This document shows positions 7,794 to 15,789 of a stretch of 41,611 nt of DNA, piece by piece (within the stretch, counting starts at the first letter, position 1; every line of letters begins with the position of its first letter). This DNA is from Paludibacterium sp. (GTDB taxonomy: Bacteria > Pseudomonadota > Gammaproteobacteria > Burkholderiales > Chromobacteriaceae). Both the position numbers and the translations under genes were made by a program. The notes beneath the pieces are model-generated. The model was not told the DNA's origin, did no database searches, and worked only from the letters and a program-made list of their open reading frames with translations. The stretch is from the NCBI RefSeq assembly GCF_019232825.1, contig NZ_JAFAND010000095.1:1-41611 (forward strand), read 5' to 3'.

Positions 7794-9557
7794 TCAGTTT
7801 CCCATCGCCACGCCCTCGCGGCGCGGATCGGCGCCGCCGATCCAGCCGCCGGGCGCGCGCACGATGGCCGCCAGGCCGCTGGTCATATCGGTCAGCACCA
7901 CCTGATGGCCGCGCGCTGCGAGCTCAGGCGCCAGCGCGTCGAGCCCGCGGCTCGCCTCCAGCTCGGTCGGCCCGTTGCGGCTGCCGTAATGCGGCAAGGA
8001 CACCGCCTGCTGCGGGTCGAGACGCCAATCGAGCAAGCCGATCAACGTCTGCGCCACATAGTTGATGATCACGCTGCCGCCCGGCGACCCGGTGACGGCG
8101 TACAGCTTGCCTTTGCCGTCGAACACCAGCATCGGCGCCATGCTGCTGCGCGGCCGTTTGCCGCCTTCGACGCGGTTGGCCACCGGCCGCCCTTGCTCGA
8201 CCGGGTTAAAGGAAAAATCGGTCAATTGGTTGTTCAGCAGAAAACCGCGGCCGGGCACCATGACGCGGCTGCCGAACTGGTCCTCGATGGAGGTGGTCAT
8301 GCTCAGCGCCCGGCCGAAGCGGTCGACGATCACGATCTGGCTGGTACAGGGCAGCTCGAGCGCGTTGTCCCGGCCCCATGCCTGCGGCGCGCCGGGCAAG
8401 CTCCCCGGCAAGGCCTTGCCCAGCGATTTTTGCGGGTCGATCAGCCGGCTGCGCGCGGCCAGATAAGCCGGATCGAGCAATTGCCGCACCGGCACCGGCG
8501 CGAAACCGGGATCGGCCAGATATTGGCCGCGGTCGGCAAACGCCAAGCGGCCGGCCTCGCTGAACAGGTGCACGGTATCGACCGACTGCGGCGGCAGGGT
8601 GGACAAGGGGAAACGCTGCAGCATGCCCAGCATTTGCAGCACGGCCACGCCGCCGGAGCTCGGCGGCCCCATGCCGCACAGCCGGTAGTCGCGATAGTCG
8701 CCGCAGACCGGCGCGCGCTCGCGCGCCCGGTAACGACGCAAATCGGCCAGCGTCATGTCGCCGGGATTGCCCGGCGCCCGCGCGACGGCGTCGACGATGT
8801 CGCGCGCGAGCGCGCCCTGATAGAAGGCACTGGGGCCATGGCGGGCGATCAGGCGCAGCGTGGCGGCGTAATCGGGGTTCTTCAGCAGGGTGCCGATCGG
8901 CTTGGGCCGGCCGTCGGGGTTGTAAAAGTAGCGGCGCGCCGTCGCGTCTTGCGCCAGAAAACGTTCGCCGGCAAGCAGGCCATAGAGCCGGGGAGATAGC
9001 GGAAAGCCTTGTTCGGCCTGGCGGATCGCCGGCTGAAACAGCGTCGCCCATGGCAACCGGCCATAACGCCGATGCGCCATGGCCAACATGGCCAGCACGC
9101 CAGGCACGCCCACCGAGCGGCCGCCGACCACGGCGCGATAGAAATCCATCGTCTGGCCGTCGGCGCGCAGGAAGCGATCCGGCGTGGCCGCCGCCGGCGC
9201 GGTTTCGCGGCCGTCGAACGTCGTCACGCGCCGGCCATCGAAAAACACCAGGAAGGCGCCGCCGCCGATGCCGGAGGACTGCGGTTCGGTCAAGCCGAGC
9301 ATGGCCTGGGCGGCAATGGCGGCATCGACCGCGCTGCCGCCCTGCGCAAGCATGCTCAGGCCCGCCTGCGTCGAGAGCGGCGTCGCCGTCACGATCATCG
9401 CATGGGGCCGCTCGGCCGCCGCCTTGGCGTTGAACCCCGTGGCCGCCTCGGGCGCCGACGGGCCGGCAAGCGCCGGCAGCGCGCATAACGCGGCGAATAC
9501 CCCTAAGCAATGTAAGTATTTGAATTGGCGGCAGATGGCCAAATATTCTCGTTTCAT
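7794..9557 (-). CDS. ggt: Gamma-glutamyltransferase precursor
   Basis: A periplasmic gamma-glutamyltransferase proenzyme that would cleave or transfer the gamma-glutamyl group of glutathione. The ATG at 9557 is preferred over a TTG at 9587, because AGGA lies about 12 nt before it and the encoded start (MKREYL, then a hydrophobic stretch ending CALPALA) forms a signal peptide. The substrate-binding segment SSGIGGGAFLVFF and the small-subunit start at CTSQIVIVD are visible. The autocatalytic nucleophile is the Thr in that CTS, 405 residues from the chosen start. GPPSSGGVAVLQML precedes it, and the later lid-side segment GGKRPRSSMAPML is also present. The 587-residue length fits the family. The gene diverges from folE by about 110 bp. 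Confidence 0.93.
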   Translation of the reverse strand: MKREYLAICRQFKYLHCLGVFAALCALPALAGPSAPEAATGFNAKAAAERPHAMIVTATPLSTQAGLSMLAQGGSAVDAAIAAQAMLGLTEPQSSGIGGGAFLVFFDGRRVTTFDGRETAPAAATPDRFLRADGQTMDFYRAVVGGRSVGVPGVLAMLAMAHRRYGRLPWATLFQPAIRQAEQGFPLSPRLYGLLAGERFLAQDATARRYFYNPDGRPKPIGTLLKNPDYAATLRLIARHGPSAFYQGALARDIVDAVARAPGNPGDMTLADLRRYRARERAPVCGDYRDYRLCGMGPPSSGGVAVLQMLGMLQRFPLSTLPPQSVDTVHLFSEAGRLAFADRGQYLADPGFAPVPVRQLLDPAYLAARSRLIDPQKSLGKALPGSLPGAPQAWGRDNALELPCTSQIVIVDRFGRALSMTTSIEDQFGSRVMVPGRGFLLNNQLTDFSFNPVEQGRPVANRVEGGKRPRSSMAPMLVFDGKGKLYAVTGSPGGSVIINYVAQTLIGLLDWRLDPQQAVSLPHYGSRNGPTELEASRGLDALAPELAARGHQVVLTDMTSGLAAIVRAPGGWIGGADPRREGVAMGN

Positions 9558-9670
9558 GCGTATACTTGTCCTTTGTGGTTTATGCAATACGCAACGTACA
9601 CTCTTAAAGTATTAGTACCATCGGGCGGCAGTCCGGCGCCCACTGTCCCTCCAGAACAGGTCTTTACCTC

Positions 9671-10378
9671 ATGAGCACTTCTGAACAAGAAAAAGGCCAA
9701 AGCGCCACGCCGGCATCGCAGCGCATCCGCGCGCGGCTGCAAGCCGCCGGCAAGCGCTTTCACGCCAACGACAATATCGCCGATTTCATCGAGGCAGGCG
9801 AACTCGACCAACTGCAGGCCGAAGTACAGCAAAGCATGCAACAGGTGCTGCAAAGCCTGGTGATCGACACGGAAAACGACCACAACACGCAGGAGACCGC
9901 CAAGCGGGTGGCCAAGATGTTCGTGCGCGAGGTCTTCAAGGGCCGCTATGCGCCGATGCCGGCGTCGACCGAGTTCCCCAATGTCGAGCAGCTGAACGAA
10001 CTGATGATTGTCGGCCCGATCACCGTGCGCAGCGCCTGCTCGCACCATCTGTGCCCGATCATGGGCCGGGTGTGGGTCGGCGTCATGCCCAACGAGCACT
10101 CCAATTTGATCGGACTGTCGAAGTACGCGCGCTTGATCGATTGGGTCATGACGCGGCCGCAGATCCAGGAGGAAGCAGTGTCGCACATGGCCGACCTCTT
10201 GATGAAGAAGCTGCAGCCGGACGGACTCGCCATCGTCATGGAAGCCGATCATTTCTGCATGCACTGGCGCGGCGTCAAGGACAACCAGTCTAAAATGACC
10301 AATAGCGTGATGCGCGGTTCATTCCTGCGCGACGCCAATCTGCGCCGCGAGTTTCTGTCTCTGATCCACAGGGGGTAA
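9671..10378 (+). CDS. folE: GTP cyclohydrolase I
   Basis: A 235-residue type I GTP cyclohydrolase, which converts GTP to 7,8-dihydroneopterin triphosphate, the first step toward tetrahydrofolate and tetrahydrobiopterin. The zinc ligands are visible as Cys123 and His126 in SACSHHLCP and Cys196 in ADHFCMHWRGV. The GTP-binding stretch GLSKYARLIDWVMTRPQIQE matches the family. The first 40 residues are a polar extension before the catalytic fold. The stop is 2 nt before the BLUF gene, which carries its own AGGGGG ribosome site overlapping the folE end, so the pair is cotranscribed and probably translationally coupled. The upstream 110 bp separates it from the divergent ggt gene. Confidence 0.96.
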   Translation: MSTSEQEKGQSATPASQRIRARLQAAGKRFHANDNIADFIEAGELDQLQAEVQQSMQQVLQSLVIDTENDHNTQETAKRVAKMFVREVFKGRYAPMPASTEFPNVEQLNELMIVGPITVRSACSHHLCPIMGRVWVGVMPNEHSNLIGLSKYARLIDWVMTRPQIQEEAVSHMADLLMKKLQPDGLAIVMEADHFCMHWRGVKDNQSKMTNSVMRGSFLRDANLRREFLSLIHRG

Positions 10379-10380
10379 TC

Positions 10381-10806
10381 ATGTTGGTCCGCCTGATTTA
10401 TGCCAGCCATACGCAGGACGCCATCTCGGGCAAACTGATCGATGACATCCTGGCGCAATCGCAGACGCGCAATCCCGCCAACGGCATCACCGGGCTGTTG
10501 TGCTACAGCCAGAATACGTTCGTGCAAGTCCTGGAAGGCGGCCGCGCCGAGGTCAACAAACTGTTCCAACTGCTGGCGCAGGACAAGCGCCATCAAGACG
10601 TCACCCTGTTGAAGTACGAGGAAATCACCGAACGCCGCTACGCCAACTGGGCGATGGCGCGCGTGGCGCTCGACAAGCTCAACATGTCGCTACTGTTGCG
10701 CTATTCGGATCAAGCACGGCTCGACCCTTTCTCGGTCAGCGGCGAGAGCACCGCGCGCCTGCTGGAGGCGCTGGCCGAGGCCGGCGCGCTGTGCTCGCGG
10801 GACTAG
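10381..10806 (+). CDS. BLUF-domain blue-light photoreceptor, short single-domain form
   Basis: A 141-residue protein that is essentially only a BLUF domain (about residues 1-95) plus a helical tail. BLUF binds FAD and rearranges hydrogen bonds on blue light. All photocycle residues are present with the spacing seen in AppA: Tyr7 (LIYAS), Asn31 (RNPANGITGLL), Gln49 (FVQVLEG), Trp90 and Met92 (ANWAMA). There is no fused EAL, cyclase or DNA-binding domain, so it must act through a partner, as short BLUF proteins such as BlsA and PixD do. The gene begins 2 nt after folE. The partner is not evident from this window. Confidence 0.93.
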   Translation: MLVRLIYASHTQDAISGKLIDDILAQSQTRNPANGITGLLCYSQNTFVQVLEGGRAEVNKLFQLLAQDKRHQDVTLLKYEEITERRYANWAMARVALDKLNMSLLLRYSDQARLDPFSVSGESTARLLEALAEAGALCSRD

Positions 10807-10823
10807 GACGTGTCGTCATCAGC

Positions 10824-10917
10824 GGTGCACTGCCTGCGGCGAGTGCACCCTACGCAAAGGGGTGTCCGGTTGCGTAGGGCGTAATCGCCGCGCAACGCGC
10901 GGCATTGCGCCGAACAC
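10824..10917. repeat. Two dispersed-repeat modules in opposite orientation
   Basis: Module 1 (GGTGCACTGCCTGCGGCGAGTGCACCCTAC, 10824-10853) is a hairpin. Module 2 (10874-10917), starting GTAGGGCGTAATCGCC, is the reverse complement of the form seen at 17578 and 41355. The pair fills the gap between the convergent BLUF and flavoprotein genes and could serve as a bidirectional terminator. Confidence 0.7.
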
Positions 10918-10918
10918 C

Positions 10919-11491
10919 TTAACCGAACTTGGCCGCGAGTTCCGCCACGCGCCGGCCCAGCTGACGCGCGGTTTCCAGGTCGCCCGAACGCGGCGCCTCA
11001 TCCGGAGAAGCGTCCGACGGCGCAATGGCCAAGGCGCCGCCGAAACCCGCGGTCCAGTTGACGTCCGCCGGGCCGTGCGCCTTGGTGTTGGCGGGCATCA
11101 GCCCGGTGCCGACCCAGATCTGGCCATGCTGCTGCGACAGGGTGAACAGGTAATTGATGGTCGAGCCTTTGTCGCCGTTGACCGAGGCCGACGTGGTGAA
11201 TCCGGCGGCCAACTTGTTTTTCCACGCCTGCACGAACCAGGGTTTCGACGACGCGTCGGCGAATTTCTTGAATTGCCACGCCGGGCCGCCCATATAGGTC
11301 GGGCTGCCGTAAATGATGGCATCGGCTTGGCCGAGCGCATCGAACGCGCCGTCGGGCAGATTGCCCTCGGCATCGATGCGGTAGATCTCGACCTTGGCGC
11401 CCGCCACGCCGGCTGCGCCTTCGCGCACGGCCTCGGCTTGCTTGGCGGTATGTCCGTATCCACTGAAGTACACGATGGCAATGCTGGCCAT
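10919..11491 (-). CDS. WrbA-like flavodoxin-fold NAD(P)H oxidoreductase
   Basis: A 190-residue flavodoxin-fold protein. The FMN phosphate-binding loop is YFSGYGHTAKQAEAV at residues 8-22. The flavin-contact segments are YGSPTYMGGPAWQFKKF and, later, FTTSASVNGDKGST, as in WrbA and related NAD(P)H:quinone reductases. The predicted role is two-electron reduction of quinones in the cytoplasm, limiting semiquinone formation. AAGGAG is well placed before the ATG at 11491. It is convergent with the folE-BLUF pair and diverges from the MaoC-like gene. Confidence 0.88.
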   Translation of the reverse strand: MASIAIVYFSGYGHTAKQAEAVREGAAGVAGAKVEIYRIDAEGNLPDGAFDALGQADAIIYGSPTYMGGPAWQFKKFADASSKPWFVQAWKNKLAAGFTTSASVNGDKGSTINYLFTLSQQHGQIWVGTGLMPANTKAHGPADVNWTAGFGGALAIAPSDASPDEAPRSGDLETARQLGRRVAELAAKFG

Positions 11492-11612
11492 GTTTTACGC
11501 TCCTTGTCGTCGACAAAAAAACAATACGCCCAGGAAAGGCGCCGATAGTCTTTTATAGACCATCCGCATGCAGCCTTTTCTCATTTCATTCATTTTGCAG
11601 AGGAGAAGACCC

Positions 11613-12068
11613 ATGACGACCGCCGCGCCGCGCTACTTGCAGGATTTCGCCTTAGGCCAAACCTTTGCCAGCGCGCAGTACGAAATGACCATCGAGGCGA
11701 TCAAGGCCTTCGCCGCCCAGTTCGACCCGCAGCCGTTCCATCTGGACGAGGCCGCGGCGCGCGACACGCTGTTCGCCGGTCTCGCGGCCAGCGGCTGGCA
11801 TACCGCCTCGGTCACCATGCGGCTGTTGGTCGGCAGCGGCCTGGCGGTGGCGGGCGGGCTCGTCGGCGCCGGCGCCGAACTGCGCTGGCCTCGCCCAACG
11901 CGGCCCGGAGACGTGCTGCAGGTCTTCAGCGAAGTGCTTGAGATCAAGGTCTCGCCGCACCGTCCGGAGCGCGGCCTGGTCGCGCTCAAGAGCGAAACAC
12001 GCAACCAACATGGCGATGTGGTGCAGGTGATGACCTCGCGCCTGTCGGTGCCCGCGCGCGGTCACTGA
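11613..12068 (+). CDS. MaoC family (R)-hydratase/dehydratase
   Basis: A 151-residue hot-dog-fold protein of the MaoC/(R)-specific enoyl-CoA hydratase family. The catalytic Asp-His pair is visible in FDPQPFHLDEAAA, and the segment LFAGLAASGWHTASVTMRL follows as in the family. I chose the ATG at 11613 because AGGAG at 11601 is correctly spaced; the codons upstream have no ribosome site. Such enzymes hydrate enoyl-CoA in fatty-acid or polyhydroxyalkanoate metabolism. No neighbour confirms the substrate. Confidence 0.88.
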   Translation: MTTAAPRYLQDFALGQTFASAQYEMTIEAIKAFAAQFDPQPFHLDEAAARDTLFAGLAASGWHTASVTMRLLVGSGLAVAGGLVGAGAELRWPRPTRPGDVLQVFSEVLEIKVSPHRPERGLVALKSETRNQHGDVVQVMTSRLSVPARGH

Positions 12069-12075
12069 CCGCCTG

Positions 12076-12150
12076 GCGTTCGGTTTTTCGAACGCATCCA
12101 CCCCCCGTCCATCCGGAAAACCAAACGCGCCGCAAAGCACATTTGGTTTT
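12076..12150. promoter_or_regulatory. Two inverted repeats upstream of the dctA sigma54 promoter (candidate DctD sites or terminator)
   Basis: GCGTTCG-N6-CGAACGC (12076-12095) and AAAACCAAA-N16-TTTGGTTTT (12117-12125 with 12142-12150) lie about 50-120 bp upstream of the -24 element, where sigma54 activators usually bind. The second is followed by a T-rich run and could instead end the MaoC transcript. Confidence 0.35.
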
Positions 12151-12197
12151 TTCTTTTTGTATCAATACGTTACAAAAACACGCCACCGGCCTATAGC

Positions 12198-12214
12198 TGG
12201 CACGCCGCATGCTA
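12198..12214 (+). promoter_or_regulatory. Sigma54 (-24/-12) promoter of dctA
   Basis: CTGGCACG-CCGC-ATGCTA matches the sigma54 consensus YTGGCACG-N4-TTGCW at all but one main position and keeps the invariant GG-N10-GC spacing (GG at 12199-12200, GC at 12211-12212). It predicts a start near 12224 and a leader of about 175 nt before dctA. The activator DctD is encoded downstream. Confidence 0.8.
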
Positions 12215-12223
12215 AATAAGCGG

Positions 12224-12399
12224 CATCGATGACAATAAGACGGCCATGAGCCGTCCGCGGTAGCGGGACAGCCGCAGCATCGTGCGCACACACACAACCC
12301 AAGGCGTCCCACGGGAGGCTGGACGGACAGGGCAACGCAACGACGGTTCAGGCTTCGACACCGTTAACGCGTGCCGGCGTTTTAGAACCGGAGACTGTA
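12224..12399 (+). promoter_or_regulatory. Long dctA leader, no gene seen
   Basis: About 175 nt between the predicted sigma54 start and the dctA ATG. It contains GGGACAGCC and, downstream, GTCCC and GGCTG segments that could pair in overlapping (pseudoknot-like) order. I recognise no known RNA family and no open reading frame here. Confidence 0.3.
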
Positions 12400-13683
12400 A
12401 TGAAATCGAACAAAATCACCATGTGGGTCGGCATTGCGCTGATCCTCGGTATCGTAGTCGGCTTCTTGTGTCACAACTCGCTCGACGCGGCGTCGGCCAA
12501 GAACGTCGCCGGCAATCTTTCCATCCTCACCGACGTCTTCCTGCGCATGATCAAAATGATCATCGGTCCGTTGGTGTTCTCCACTCTGGTCGTGGGCATC
12601 GCCAATTCGGACACCAAGTCGGTGGGCCGCATCGGCACCAAGGCGATGGCCTGGTTCATCGGCGCCTCGCTGGTGTCGCTGCTGATCGGCATGTTCTACG
12701 CCAACGTGCTGCAACCGGGCGTCGGCTACAACCTGCCGATGCCGACCGGCAGCAGCGGCCTGAAGACCAGCGCCATCAACCTGCATGACTTCATTTCGCA
12801 CATGTTCCCGAAGAGCTTCTTCGAGGCCATGACCAATAATGAAATGCTGCAGATCGTGGTGTTCTCGCTGTTCTTCGGCATCTCGATGGCGCAGCTCAAG
12901 AACCGCTTCCCGACCACCCTGGTGAAGATGCTGGACGACGTGGCCCACACCATGCTCAAGCTGACCGGCATCGTCATGGCCTTCGCGCCGCTGGGCGTGT
13001 TCGGCGCCGTGGCTTCCACCATCTCCACCCAAGGTCTGGGCGTGCTGGTCATCTACGCCCGCTTCCTCGGCGCCTTCATCGTCGCCATCGCCACGCTGTG
13101 GGTCTTCCTGCTCGGCATCGGCTACCTCTATCTGGGCCGCCGCATCTTCGCGCTGATGAAGAAGATCCGCGCCCCGATGATGCTGGGTTTCGCCACCGCG
13201 AGCTCGGAAGCCGCCTTCCCGAAAGTACTGGAACAGCTGGACGCCTTCGGCGTGGACAGCAAGATCTCCGGCTTCGTGCTGCCGCTGGGCTACTCGTTCA
13301 ACCTGGCCGCCTCGGTGATGTACGCGTCGTTCGCCGCGCTGTTCATCGCGCAGGTCTATAACATTCCGATGTCGCTCGGCAGCCAGCTGACCATGCTGTT
13401 GGTGCTGATGGTGACGAGCAAGGGGATCGCCGGCGTGCCGCGCGCCTCGCTGGTGGTGGTGGCCGCCGTGCTACCGATGTTCCACCTGCCGGAAACCGGC
13501 ATCATGCTGATCCTGGGCATCGACCAATTCCTGGACATGATCCGCACGACCACCAACGTGATGGCCAACTCGATCGCCACCACCACCGTGGCCAAGATGG
13601 AAAATATGCTGGGCGAGGAACAACCCGACGTCGTGGGTGTCGCCGCCGAACCGGTTACGCAGCTGGCCAATCAAGAGATTTGA
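12400..13683 (+). CDS. dctA: C4-dicarboxylate:cation symporter of the DAACS family
   Basis: A 427-residue inner-membrane carrier of the DctA/GltP family. The early signature RMIKMIIGPLVFSTLVVGIA, the re-entrant-loop serines in GFATASSEAAFP, and RTTTNVMANSIATTTVAKME near the end are diagnostic. Asn replaces Asp in the last segment (MANSIA), as in DctA, and fits a dicarboxylate rather than an amino-acid substrate. The usual NMDGT/NLDGT cation-site motif reads NLAAS, lacking the Asp, which suggests proton coupling. A sigma54 promoter lies upstream and dctB-dctD follow, so uptake of succinate, fumarate or malate is the likely role. The gene ends with a clear terminator. Confidence 0.85.
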   Translation: MKSNKITMWVGIALILGIVVGFLCHNSLDAASAKNVAGNLSILTDVFLRMIKMIIGPLVFSTLVVGIANSDTKSVGRIGTKAMAWFIGASLVSLLIGMFYANVLQPGVGYNLPMPTGSSGLKTSAINLHDFISHMFPKSFFEAMTNNEMLQIVVFSLFFGISMAQLKNRFPTTLVKMLDDVAHTMLKLTGIVMAFAPLGVFGAVASTISTQGLGVLVIYARFLGAFIVAIATLWVFLLGIGYLYLGRRIFALMKKIRAPMMLGFATASSEAAFPKVLEQLDAFGVDSKISGFVLPLGYSFNLAASVMYASFAALFIAQVYNIPMSLGSQLTMLLVLMVTSKGIAGVPRASLVVVAAVLPMFHLPETGIMLILGIDQFLDMIRTTTNVMANSIATTTVAKMENMLGEEQPDVVGVAAEPVTQLANQEI

Positions 13684-13705
13684 GCGACTGAGAGGCCTTT
13701 GTTTG

Positions 13706-13737
13706 GCGCGGCGGGGGATTCCCTGCCGCGCTTTTTT
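13706..13737 (+). terminator. Rho-independent terminator of dctA
   Basis: GCGCGGCGGGG and CCCTGCCGCGC form an 11-bp stem with one G-T pair and a short loop, followed by six T (13732-13737). Confidence 0.85.
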
Positions 13738-13784
13738 ACATGCCGATCTTCAATTCCCTCGAATTCGGGGGAATAGGGATGACC

Positions 13785-13816
13785 CGTGCGTTGCCTGCGG
13801 CGAACACACGCTACGA
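13785..13816. repeat. Decayed dispersed-repeat module
   Basis: GTGCGTTGCCTGCGGCGAACACACGCTACG resembles module 1 at 10824 with several changes. It lies in the gap between the dctA terminator and dctB. Confidence 0.4.
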
Positions 13817-13920
13817 TTGATGGCGGCGCCGATAAAACAAAGCTTGATCGGATGGTTTGCCATACCCAATCAATCTAACTATGCTCGCCGAGATAGTAAC
13901 TTTTCTTGCTTAGTCACTTT

Positions 13921-15789
13921 ATGTCGAAGCGCCGCTCCCTGTCCGGCTCCGCGCTGTATCTGGCGCTCATCGCCCTGATCGTCGCCGGCTTCGCCTTCTG
14001 GGCGTTCAATGTCAGCCTGTCGTCGTCGCTGGCCGACCTGGAAAACGGCGCCAACCAGCGGCTGGATCTGTACACCGCGACGCTGGATAGCGAGGTGGAG
14101 CGGTTCGCGCGGCTGCCGGGCGTGCTCGGCCTGTCGCCGGCCGTCAACAGCCTCTTGGACGCCCCGCGCGATCTCGCGCTGCAAAATCAGGTCAACCGCT
14201 ATCTGGAGCATCTGACCGAGCGCACCGGCGCAACCGCGATCTACATCATGGACCGCCATGGCCGCGTCATTGCCGCCAGCAACTGGCAACAGCCGGACAG
14301 CTTCCTGGGCGAGAACGACGCCTTCCGCCCTTATTTCAAGGAGGCGATCATCGGCCAGAGCAGCCGCTTCTTCGGCATCGGCACCACGCGCAGCGAGCCG
14401 GGCTACTACCTGTCGCAGGCGCTGGACGACAATGGCGGCGGCAAGGTCATCGGCGTGGCGGTGGTCAAGATCAGCCTTGCGCGGCTGGAGCACACCTGGA
14501 GCCAGAACAAGGCGCTGGTCTGGGTGGCCGACGCCAACCGCGTCATCATTCTAGCGTCTCGGCCGGAGTGGAAGTTCGCCACGCTTGGCCTGCTGCCGGC
14601 CAACGAACTCAACCAGTTCGATCAAACGCGCCAATACAACCGTCTCCGGCTCAAGCCGCTGAAAATCGATTTTCTGCGCCAACAGTCCAGCGATGCCCGC
14701 GTGGTGCGCTGGCAGGCGCCGCCCGGCGTGGCCGAATCGACATGGCACCGTTATCTGGAACAGACGCGTCCGCTATCCGGCAGCAACTGGCAGCTGTCGG
14801 TGCTGGTCAGTCTGGCGCCGGCCTACAGCCTGGCTTACAGCCGCGCCGGCCTCGCGGCGGTGCTGGCCATCCTGATTCTGACCGGGCTCGTGCTGCTCAA
14901 CGAGCGCCGCCGCCGGCTTCGCGACAAGCTGGCGGCGCGCGAGGCGCTGCAGCGCGCCTACCGGCAATTGGAGCAAAAGGTCGAGGAGCGCACGGCCGAT
15001 CTATTGGCCGCCAATCAGCAGCTGAAGGAGGAAGTGATCGAGCGCACCCGCGCCGAAACCCACTTGCGTCAAACCCAGGCGGAGCTGGTCCAGGCCGGCA
15101 AGATGGCGGTGATCGGCCAATTGTCGGCGCAGATCGCGCATGAGCTGAACCAGCCGCTGGCGGCGCTCTCCACGCTGTCGGCCAATACGGTCAAATACCT
15201 GGCGCGCGGCAACCTGGACACCGCCAGCGGCAATTTGGAAACCATCGGCCAACTGGTCGAGCGCATGGGCCGCATCACCGGCGCGCTGCGTTCGTTCGCG
15301 CACAAATCGCAGGCCAGCAGCGGCCAGGCGGAGCTCACGCGCACGCTCGACAACGCGCTCTTTCTGGTCGATCAGCGGCTGCGCCATGGCGCCATCGAAG
15401 TGCGGCGCGAAGAAGCGCCGGGCCTGGTGGCCGATTGCGACCCCAACCGCCTGGAGCAAGTGCTGGTCAATCTGCTGACCAATGCGCTCGATGCCCTGCA
15501 GGATCAAGCCGGCGCGCTGATCGTCATCCGCGGCCGCCAGGACGGCGACCGCATCGAGCTGACGCTGCACGACAACGGCCACGGCTTCTCCGCCAAAAGC
15601 CTGCAGCATCTGTTCGAGCCGTTTTACACCACCAAACCGCCCGGGGTTGGCTTGGGCCTGGGGCTGACCTTGTCGGCCAGCATCGTCAGCGACGCCGGCG
15701 GCACGCTGACGGCGGCCAACCATCCGCAAGGCGGGGCGATCTTCACCCTGACCCTGCCCGCGCACTCCGGAGAGCACAACCATGTTTGA
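13921..15789 (+). CDS. dctB: DctB-like sensor histidine kinase
   Basis: A 622-residue membrane kinase. An N-terminal transmembrane helix (about residues 11-32) and a second one (LAAVLAILILTGLVLL) bracket a periplasmic double-PDC domain like that of DctB, which binds C4-dicarboxylates. A coiled coil (EQKVEERTADLLAANQQL) leads to the phosphoacceptor His in QIAHELNQPLAAL. The ATP domain has NLLTNALDAL, DNGHGF and a glycine-rich GLGLGLTLS box. The ATG at 13921 is preferred to an upstream TTG; neither has a strong ribosome site. The last codons overlap dctD by 8 nt. It should phosphorylate DctD in response to external dicarboxylate. Confidence 0.9.
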   Translation: MSKRRSLSGSALYLALIALIVAGFAFWAFNVSLSSSLADLENGANQRLDLYTATLDSEVERFARLPGVLGLSPAVNSLLDAPRDLALQNQVNRYLEHLTERTGATAIYIMDRHGRVIAASNWQQPDSFLGENDAFRPYFKEAIIGQSSRFFGIGTTRSEPGYYLSQALDDNGGGKVIGVAVVKISLARLEHTWSQNKALVWVADANRVIILASRPEWKFATLGLLPANELNQFDQTRQYNRLRLKPLKIDFLRQQSSDARVVRWQAPPGVAESTWHRYLEQTRPLSGSNWQLSVLVSLAPAYSLAYSRAGLAAVLAILILTGLVLLNERRRRLRDKLAAREALQRAYRQLEQKVEERTADLLAANQQLKEEVIERTRAETHLRQTQAELVQAGKMAVIGQLSAQIAHELNQPLAALSTLSANTVKYLARGNLDTASGNLETIGQLVERMGRITGALRSFAHKSQASSGQAELTRTLDNALFLVDQRLRHGAIEVRREEAPGLVADCDPNRLEQVLVNLLTNALDALQDQAGALIVIRGRQDGDRIELTLHDNGHGFSAKSLQHLFEPFYTTKPPGVGLGLGLTLSASIVSDAGGTLTAANHPQGGAIFTLTLPAHSGEHNHV

